Source: an uncultured Clostridia bacterium (GTDB lineage Bacteria > Bacillota > Clostridia > Oscillospirales > Ruminococcaceae). Taken from it: a stretch of 7,190 bases of DNA. Below the pieces are notes generated by a model. That model saw only the letters and a list, made by a program, of their open reading frames with translations, ran no database searches and was not told the origin of the DNA. Each line of letters begins with the position of its first letter. Within the stretch, counting starts at the first letter, position 1. Shown piece after piece: positions 1 through 3,719 of this stretch. A program made the translations under genes and the position numbers. The DNA is taken from positions 1 to 7,190 of the forward strand of contig CANPWR010000067.1 in assembly GCA_947584825.1 (NCBI GenBank). The letters run 5' to 3'.

Positions 1-488
1 AACGCAAAGACCGATATTTACTGTGTTCCCATAAAATCAACGCAAAGGCTTGCAAAGGTGCCGGTACGATCTATACAGACGAAATAGAAAAGCTCATTTA
101 TTATGAAATGAAGAAAAAACTGGCTCAGTTTGAAACGCTTTCAAAATCAGAGAAGAATGTTCCTAACACCGAGCTTACGGAATTAAACATAAAAAAAGTT
201 GAAATTGATAACGAAATTAATTCCCTGCTTGAGCGTGTGCAAAATTCCGATGATGCGCTTTTCCGATACATTAATGAACGAATTACTGAGCTTGACCGTC
301 AAAAGTGCGAAATTGAAGAACGTATTAAAGAAAAACAAATGATAAAAGAAATTCCCGAAAAGGAAATTAATAATCACCTGACCGCTTGGGACGAACTGAC
401 CTTCGAGGACAAGCGTCAGGTTACTGACACGCTGATTAAGGTGATTTACGCTACATCGCATAAGGTTACTATCCAATGGAAAATATAG
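1..488 (+). CDS. Large serine recombinase, C-terminal part (5' end outside window)
   Basis: This is the C-terminal 161 residues of what looks like a large serine site-specific recombinase, the class that integrates and excises conjugative transposons, prophages and SCCmec-like elements. The frame is open from base 3 to the TAG at 486-488, and the catalytic serine domain lies upstream, outside the window. Residues 1-17 of the visible part (RKDRYLLCSHKINAKAC) match the second half of the recombinase zinc ribbon, with two Cys nine residues apart. Residues about 36-115 are a charged, Glu/Lys-rich coiled coil, the region known in this family to control synapsis direction. The tail, with WDELTFEDKRQV and a final beta-strand ending in IQWKI, is typical of the family C-terminus. 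An internal ATG at 108 gives a shorter reading frame, but the zinc-ribbon residues before it show it is not the true start. Such genes usually lie at the end of their element, so an att junction is expected nearby. Confidence 0.88.
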   Translation, partial: RKDRYLLCSHKINAKACKGAGTIYTDEIEKLIYYEMKKKLAQFETLSKSEKNVPNTELTELNIKKVEIDNEINSLLERVQNSDDALFRYINERITELDRQKCEIEERIKEKQMIKEIPEKEINNHLTAWDELTFEDKRQVTDTLIKVIYATSHKVTIQWKI

Positions 489-693
489 CATTTGACTCAA
501 AATGAGTGTAGGAATTTATTTCCTTTTGTATGTCAAGGCGAAGGTCTCAGAATGGTACAGGATGGTCTTGATGCTAAAAACTTCTACGCTTTTAACCCCA
601 GCTTTGATAAATAGTTTAATGTAATCAAACGAAAATTAAGCTGTACATTTTCAGATGAGAAAGTGTACAGCTTTTAAATTATACCATTTTATA
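489..693. other. Recombinase-operon gap; possible mobile-element end
   Basis: No complete gene is visible here. Directly after the recombinase stop is an imperfect inverted repeat (CATTTGA/TCAAAATG, one bulged T). Then comes a weak 5-bp hairpin (AGGAA/TTCCT, 510-524) followed by three T. The recombinase frame stays open after its TAG to a second TAG at 612-614, and the part from about 537 reads like protein (GEGLRMVQDGLD, then AKNFYAFNPSFDK). It has no clear start codon with a Shine-Dalgarno sequence. I infer that it may be the 3' remnant of a host gene split by the element, but I do not recognise the protein. The strong hairpin at 638-673 closes the region. Confidence 0.4.
638..673 (-). terminator. 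Hairpin terminator of the PadR operon, possibly bidirectional
   Basis: A perfect 10-bp stem AAGCTGTACA/TGTACAGCTT continues into an inner TTTTC/GAAAG pairing with one G-T wobble, giving a 15-bp helix closed by the hexaloop AGATGA. It lies 20 bp past the stop codon of the DUF4097 gene on the minus strand, where it is followed by AATTTTCG. In plus orientation it ends in TTTT, so it may also stop transcripts coming from the recombinase side. It is nearly identical to the hairpin at 2592-2629. Confidence 0.8.
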
Positions 694-1569
694 TTATAAA
701 TATTCTATTTTTATATCCCCGCTTGTCGTAATAGCAGAAAACAGAGTTTCACCTTCTTTTTCCGACAAAGGAACCGAAATGTCTCCGCTTAAACTCTCTA
801 CTTCAAATGTGTAGGCTGCGTCATCTCTTAACTTTCCTGAAATATCTCCGCTTGAAGTTTCTATCTTATACTCTACAGCATCAGTCTTGTATAACTTAAC
901 ATCTCCGCTGGTTGAACTTATTTCAACATCACTTGTGTCAACTTTTGAAAGTTTGGTTTCTCCGCTTGAAGTTTCTATTCCAAGCTGATACATAATGTAA
1001 GAATCCTTTATAGAAACATCTCCGCTTACCGACTTAACATTCATATCTGCTGCATTCATATCACAAGCAATAATATCTCCGCTTGACGTATTTATTGAAT
1101 ATTTAAAAAAGTTAATAAAGCTTGATAAGTTGATATCTCCGCTGGATGTTGTTATTTTAATGTTTTGCCATTCCTTATCAGGTATTTCAACAGTAAGCGG
1201 AGTTTTCTGTATACCAAAACTTATGTCAATCATCTGATACCACTTTCTGTTGTCTTTTTCTGCTATTTTAAGATTTTTGTCTGTTTCAACATTCAGTATA
1301 TCATATGATAATTCTTCGCTTTCATAACAGGTGACCTTTATTTCGCTCCCTGTAGTTTTTTTGAGTATAATATCATTATCACGAGTTTCTATAGTTAGAT
1401 TTACTGCCTTATCTCTTGGTATTTGATACTCTTTTTTAACCCTTTCAGCTTCGGTATTGAATGCTGAAAAATCAAATCTGTTTACCGCGAGCATTGCAGT
1501 ACAGATCAAAATACCTGCAGCAATAAAAACACCTGCTATAGCAAACCAAATTTTATAATGCTTGAACAT
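694..1569 (-). CDS. Membrane-anchored DUF4097 beta-repeat protein
   Basis: This 291-residue protein has a short basic N-terminus, one membrane segment at about residues 7-29 and a long extracytoplasmic domain. From residue 141 that domain carries eight SGD-type repeats every 19-22 residues, from SSGD at 142-145 to SGD at 283-285. The repeats include TSSGDI, SVSGDV, TSSGET and SLSGDI. This is the signature of the DUF4097 family, which is predicted to form a right-handed beta-solenoid; one family member is thought to be LiaG of Bacillus. The molecular function is unknown; a surface or envelope-stress role is usual. I chose the ATG at 1569 because AAGGTGA lies 5 bases upstream. A GTG at 1578 would add MIY but would put its Shine-Dalgarno too close. 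It is the last gene of the PadR operon, 26 bp after the HAAS gene, and ends before a strong hairpin. Confidence 0.88.
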   Translation of the reverse strand: MFKHYKIWFAIAGVFIAAGILICTAMLAVNRFDFSAFNTEAERVKKEYQIPRDKAVNLTIETRDNDIILKKTTGSEIKVTCYESEELSYDILNVETDKNLKIAEKDNRKWYQMIDISFGIQKTPLTVEIPDKEWQNIKITTSSGDINLSSFINFFKYSINTSSGDIIACDMNAADMNVKSVSGDVSIKDSYIMYQLGIETSSGETKLSKVDTSDVEISSTSGDVKLYKTDAVEYKIETSSGDISGKLRDDAAYTFEVESLSGDISVPLSEKEGETLFSAITTSGDIKIEYL

Positions 1570-1595
1570 ATAAATCACCTTCCCTTCTTAAAACT

Positions 1596-2192
1596 TTACG
1601 CTGTTTTCCTTTTCGCAAATGCCAATTTAAACTTGTGCCCTAGAAAACAAGTAAATCTGATTGTGAGCTTTGTAAGAATCACTGTTCCGTAAGCCATAAA
1701 AATTCCAAGTCCAAACATAATAAATCCTGCACCTATCACAGCTATTCCTGTATGTATATTTGAATACATAATGATCGGTGAGCCTAAAACTGCCCCTGCT
1801 CCGCCTAGCAGAAGTGCCGCAACAACAGAATACAATGCGATGATTATCGACGCTATTGTCGCATATAAAGACAGTATTACTGAAAACAATGCCAAAAGAA
1901 TTGACAGCCATATCGGAGAACCCAAAATTATCAAAATTATAACAGGTACGCTAAATCTGTTTTTTTGCTTAACAGGTTCCCCTATCTGTTCTGAAAGAGG
2001 TGTTTGTGAAATAACGCTCTTTACGATTTCATCAACACTGCCTAACGTCGCAACCGCATCACTCTCTGATTCGCCGTCCTCAACACGGTCGTCGATCATT
2101 TCAGAATAATAGGTCAATGACTTTTTTATCTCGTTATTCGGAAGTTCTGTAAGACCGCTTTCTAACAGCTTCAAAAATTCAGATTTATTCAT
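1596..2192 (-). CDS. HAAS-domain (DUF1700) membrane protein
   Basis: This is a 198-residue protein. Residues 1-60 form the cytoplasmic HAAS helical domain, with the typical motifs FLKLLESGLTELP, then SYYxEMIDDR-like spacing (LTYYSEMIDDRVEDGESE), then AVATLGSVDEIV. After a short linker there are about three to four hydrophobic segments at roughly residues 81-107, 108-142 and 148-175, and a basic cytoplasmic tail (KFKLAFAKRKTA). Members of this family commonly sit between a PadR regulator and a DUF4097 protein, and are thought to link the two in envelope sensing; the mechanism is not established. Its ATG overlaps the TGA of padR in ATGA, which implies translational coupling. A GGGGG-rich Shine-Dalgarno lies inside the end of padR. 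The protein appears complete, with no missing segment. Confidence 0.88.
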   Translation of the reverse strand: MNKSEFLKLLESGLTELPNNEIKKSLTYYSEMIDDRVEDGESESDAVATLGSVDEIVKSVISQTPLSEQIGEPVKQKNRFSVPVIILIILGSPIWLSILLALFSVILSLYATIASIIIALYSVVAALLLGGAGAVLGSPIIMYSNIHTGIAVIGAGFIMFGLGIFMAYGTVILTKLTIRFTCFLGHKFKLAFAKRKTA

Positions 2193-2512
2193 TCTTCTTT
2201 CCCCCTTGTTTCTGTGACAATGTAATTATGGATGTTCATAACCTCGTCCCAACCATCAAGAAATTCCTCTATTTTCTTTTTGCCCGAGTCGGTTATTTTA
2301 TAGTACTTCCTAAGCCTTCCGTTATGCTCTACCGAATAAACGCTCAGATAATTTCCGGATTCCAAACGCCTTAAAATAGGATACAAAGTGGATTCGGATA
2401 TTTTAATATAAGGACTTGTATCCTTTATAATTCTATAACCGTATGAATCCTCTTTAAAAAGCGCAGTCAGAACACATACCTCTAAAAGTCCGTGCTTTAG
2501 CTGTGCATCCAT
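2189..2512 (-). CDS. PadR-family transcriptional regulator
   Basis: This 107-residue protein is the size of short PadR regulators of the type 2 group. The winged helix-turn-helix is clear. LKHGLLEVCVLTALF (5-19) and SYGYRII (23-29) form the first helices. SESTLYPILRRLESGNYL (39-56) is the recognition-helix region, and GRLRKYYKITDSGKK (65-79) is the wing. The C-terminal helix (IEEFLDGWDEVMNIHNY) is the dimerisation helix. PadR proteins of this type repress their own operon and respond to a ligand or envelope stress; the inducer here is unknown. The start is the ATG at 2512, 7 bases after GGAGG. It is the first gene of the operon with the HAAS and DUF4097 genes, and its promoter overlaps a palindrome that is the probable PadR operator. 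Confidence 0.92.
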   Translation of the reverse strand: MDAQLKHGLLEVCVLTALFKEDSYGYRIIKDTSPYIKISESTLYPILRRLESGNYLSVYSVEHNGRLRKYYKITDSGKKKIEEFLDGWDEVMNIHNYIVTETRGKEE

Positions 2513-2533
2513 CTAAACACCTCCCTATGCATA

Positions 2534-2554
2534 ATACTATATCATACATAGTAT
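2534..2554 (-). promoter_or_regulatory. Probable PadR operator
   Basis: There is a perfect inverted repeat ATACTAT-N7-ATAGTAT of 21 bp. It covers most of the -10 box and about three quarters of the spacer of the padR promoter, the geometry expected for steric autorepression. PadR proteins are known to bind AT-rich dyads of this kind in their own promoters. Assigning it to this PadR is inference from position. Confidence 0.65.
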
Positions 2555-2564
2555 ATCTTGTCAA
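2536..2564 (-). promoter_or_regulatory. padR operon promoter (sigma-A type)
   Basis: On the minus strand there is a TTGACA -35 box (2559-2564), a 17-bp spacer, and a TATAGT -10 box (2536-2541) preceded by TGA, an extended -10. The expected transcript start is near 2529, giving a short leader before the GGGAGGTG Shine-Dalgarno and the ATG at 2512. Confidence 0.82.
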
Positions 2565-2591
2565 GGGGTATTATTATTTTTTTGATATTTA

Positions 2592-2629
2592 AAAGCCGTA
2601 CATTTTCAACTAAGAAAGTGTACGGCTTT
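2592..2629 (-). terminator. Hairpin terminator of the Crp/Fnr gene
   Basis: An 11-bp stem AAAGCCGTACA/TGTACGGCTTT continues into TTTTC/GAAAG with loop AACTAA, a helix of 16 pairs including one wobble. On the minus strand it is followed by TTTAAATATC after the stem's own terminal T run. It lies about 80 bp past the Crp/Fnr stop codon and 28 bp before the padR -35, so it separates the two minus-strand units. It is a near copy of the hairpin at 638-673. Confidence 0.78.
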
Positions 2630-2641
2630 ATACTTTTATTT

Positions 2642-2661
2642 TATTGGTAAATTAACCAATA
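2642..2661. repeat. Inverted repeat TATTGGT-N6-ACCAATA
   Basis: A perfect 7-bp inverted repeat with a 6-base AT loop lies between the Crp/Fnr stop codon and its terminator hairpin. No T tract follows on the minus strand, so it is not a second terminator in that direction. It could be an RNA 3'-end stem or a protein site. In DNA this AT-rich it could also be chance. Confidence 0.35.
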
Positions 2662-2709
2662 TCTATTGCTTGTTCTTACAGATATTAAATGTTATACTAT
2701 ATATAATAA

Positions 2710-3357
2710 TTAAAACATCGTCTGATCATACAGTATCGTTACCTTTTTTGCGTGGGAATCAATAAGACCCTCCTCACGCATTTTCTTCATCTCTCTCAGC
2801 ATTGCACTTCTGTCTACACAAAGATAATCTGAAAGGCTGCTTAATGAAAATGGAATGACTATGTTTTTCTTTCCCGTTTCTTTTGAAATCATATTAAAAT
2901 ATGTAATTAACTTTTTTCTTAGAGTTCTCTGACTTAGTATCTCTACCCTGTTGCTTAGTTTTATCGACTTCTCCGAAACAATTGAAAGCATATTTCTAAT
3001 TAGCGTGCTGTGGTGACTGCAAGCATTATGACATTGCTTTGTCAGATGATCATAATCTATAAACATAATCTCAGAATCGTCCAAACAGATTATTTCAACA
3101 TCTCCTTCGTCAATTTGAGAAAAAAACAACTTCCCGAATATTCCATTTTCATTTATGCGCTCTAAAATAGTTCGGTTGCCGTCAAAGTCAAATCTTATTA
3201 TCTCAACAACTCCCGATACGACAATTCCCAAACTTCCGCTCTCTATGTTATTAATGGTTTCACCCTCAATATATTTTCTGTTGACCGCCTTAAAACAGTT
3301 TTTCATTTGATTTATTTCTTCATCTGTTATATTATCAAATATCCTTGTATCAGACAT
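2710..3357 (-). CDS. Crp/Fnr-family transcriptional regulator
   Basis: This is a 215-residue protein. Residues about 15-105 are the cyclic-nucleotide-binding-like sensor barrel, with GSLGIVVSGVVEI (41-53) and a GxxFG-like turn (NGIFGKLFF, 71-79). A dimerisation helix follows (about 117-145). A winged helix-turn-helix lies at about 150-213, with LSSLSDYLCVDRSAMLREM (172-190) as the DNA-reading part. The usual Arg and Ser for cAMP are not evident, so cAMP is an unlikely ligand. The barrel-helix junction has C109-x3-C113-x2-H116 (CHNACSHH), and further Cys lie at 21, 91 and 180; these could bind a metal, haem or cluster. I chose the ATG at 3357 because AAAGGTG lies 8 bases upstream. A start at 3429 would add a non-homologous tail that crosses the promoter and palindrome. 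The gene is divergent from nrdDG-dut, its probable target. Confidence 0.9.
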   Translation of the reverse strand: MSDTRIFDNITDEEINQMKNCFKAVNRKYIEGETINNIESGSLGIVVSGVVEIIRFDFDGNRTILERINENGIFGKLFFSQIDEGDVEIICLDDSEIMFIDYDHLTKQCHNACSHHSTLIRNMLSIVSEKSIKLSNRVEILSQRTLRKKLITYFNMISKETGKKNIVIPFSLSSLSDYLCVDRSAMLREMKKMREEGLIDSHAKKVTILYDQTMF

Positions 3358-3397
3358 TTTAGACACCTTTTCTCTTTTCCCTCTGTATTGTATTTTT

Positions 3398-3426
3398 ATA
3401 ATATCACATAATAGTTGCAAATGCAA
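3398..3426 (-). promoter_or_regulatory. Predicted promoter of the Crp/Fnr gene
   Basis: On the minus strand there is an extended -10 TGATATTAT (hexamer TATTAT at 3398-3403), a 17-bp spacer, and a poor -35 TTGCAT (3421-3426) lying inside palindrome 1. The expected start is near 3391, giving a leader of about 34 bases. The weak -35 is compensated by the TGn motif. The assignment is tentative because the DNA is AT-rich. Confidence 0.5.
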
Positions 3427-3427
3427 C
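3414..3427. promoter_or_regulatory. Palindrome GTTGCA-AA-TGCAAC, probable Crp/Fnr-protein site 1
   Basis: This is a 14-bp perfect dyad with a 2-base centre. It covers the predicted -35 of the regulator gene, centred about 29.5 bp upstream of the predicted start, so binding there should repress. Its twin sits 182 bp away before nrdD. The half-sites differ from the classic CRP (TGTGA) and FNR (TTGAT) half-sites. Confidence 0.7.
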
Positions 3428-3565
3428 AAATAGCTTTTCCTTTTAGTAATGGAAACTTGCCCAAAGTTTGCACTCGTTTTTTGTTTAATATCTACAATTT
3501 AAGAACAAATAGTTAATTGAGACAATTTATAAACCACTAGTTATATGTACTCTTTCCATAAAAAA

Positions 3566-3579
3566 TCACTATATATTGT
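3566..3579. promoter_or_regulatory. Candidate NrdR box
   Basis: TCACTATATATTGT agrees at 13 of 14 positions with the NrdR box consensus ACACWATATMTWGT; only the first base differs. NrdR is the dNTP/ATP-sensing repressor of ribonucleotide reductase genes and usually binds two boxes an integral number of turns apart. A weaker partner, CCACTAGTTATATG (3534-3547; 8 of 14), starts 32 bp upstream, which is the usual spacing. The box lies upstream of the predicted nrdD -35 rather than over it, so its action is uncertain. Confidence 0.5.
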
Positions 3580-3595
3580 ATTTATTATTTAAATA

Positions 3596-3609
3596 GTTGC
3601 ATTTGCAAC
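3596..3609. promoter_or_regulatory. Palindrome GTTGCA-TT-TGCAAC, probable Crp/Fnr-protein site 2
   Basis: This is the reverse complement of site 1 across all 14 bases. It abuts the predicted nrdD -35 (sharing base 3609) and is centred about 41.5 bp upstream of the predicted start, the class II activator position for Crp/Fnr proteins. I infer that the divergently encoded regulator activates nrdDG-dut from here. Confidence 0.72.
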
Positions 3610-3637
3610 TGACATAGTGTAATAAAAGTCATATACT
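3609..3637 (+). promoter_or_regulatory. Predicted nrdD promoter
   Basis: A CTGACA -35 (3609-3614; 5 of 6), an exact 17-bp spacer and a TATACT -10 (3632-3637; 5 of 6) predict a start near 3644 and a leader of about 76 bases. The adjoining palindrome supports the assignment. Confidence 0.65.
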
Positions 3638-3664
3638 AATATCAGTTTCGTAAAAAGTTTTAAA

Positions 3665-3682
3665 TTATGTTTAGTAACATAA
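3665..3682 (+). other. Small leader hairpin TTATGTT-TAGT-AACATAA
   Basis: A perfect 7-bp inverted repeat with a tetraloop lies in the predicted nrdD leader, 22 bases before the AAGGAGAGG Shine-Dalgarno. It has no following T tract, so it is not an attenuator of the standard kind. It may stabilise the 5' end, serve as a protein site, or be chance in AT-rich DNA. Confidence 0.35.
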
Positions 3683-3719
3683 GAAGAAAAGTTCGGATAA
3701 GTATAAGGAGAGGACAGCT

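Larger units (their letters stand above)
3358..3719. other. Crp/Fnr-nrdD divergent regulatory region
   Basis: This is a 362-bp AT-rich region between divergent genes. It contains, in order, the regulator's leader and promoter (3398-3426), palindrome 1 (3414-3427), a small inverted repeat AAACTT-N5-AAGTTT (3453-3469), a candidate NrdR box (3566-3579), palindrome 2 (3596-3609), the nrdD promoter (3609-3637), and a leader of about 76 bases with a small hairpin (3665-3682). I see no small gene in it. Confidence 0.7.

Noticed and set aside
183..500. Minus-strand open frame opposite the recombinase
   Set aside because: It is antisense to a recognised recombinase C-terminus and its translation has no recognisable domain; it is a shadow of the AT-rich coiled-coil codons.
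716..1143. Regular octamer repeats every about 60 bp, resembling a CRISPR array
   Set aside because: The repeats are only about 8 bp, the spacing varies in steps of three, and they encode in-frame SGD motifs of a clear DUF4097 protein.
1627..1911. Second minus-strand frame inside the HAAS gene
   Set aside because: It is out of frame within a recognised membrane protein, with Cys- and Arg-rich low-quality translation.
1771..2109. Plus-strand frame opposite the HAAS gene
   Set aside because: It is antisense to the HAAS gene, has no supporting Shine-Dalgarno or domain, and is explained by codon bias of the real gene.
3358..3429. N-terminal extension of the Crp/Fnr protein from an upstream ATG at 3429
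   Set aside because: It would cross the predicted promoter and operator, and the ATG at 3357 has a good Shine-Dalgarno and gives the usual family length.
3453..3469. AAACTT-N5-AAGTTT inverted repeat as a terminator
   Set aside because: The stem is only 6 bp of mostly A-T pairs and the T run begins 8 bases later, so it is too weak and badly placed.
3644..3719. Riboswitch in the nrdD leader
   Set aside because: The leader is about 76 bases, AT-rich, and has only one short hairpin; nothing resembles a cobalamin or other known riboswitch core.
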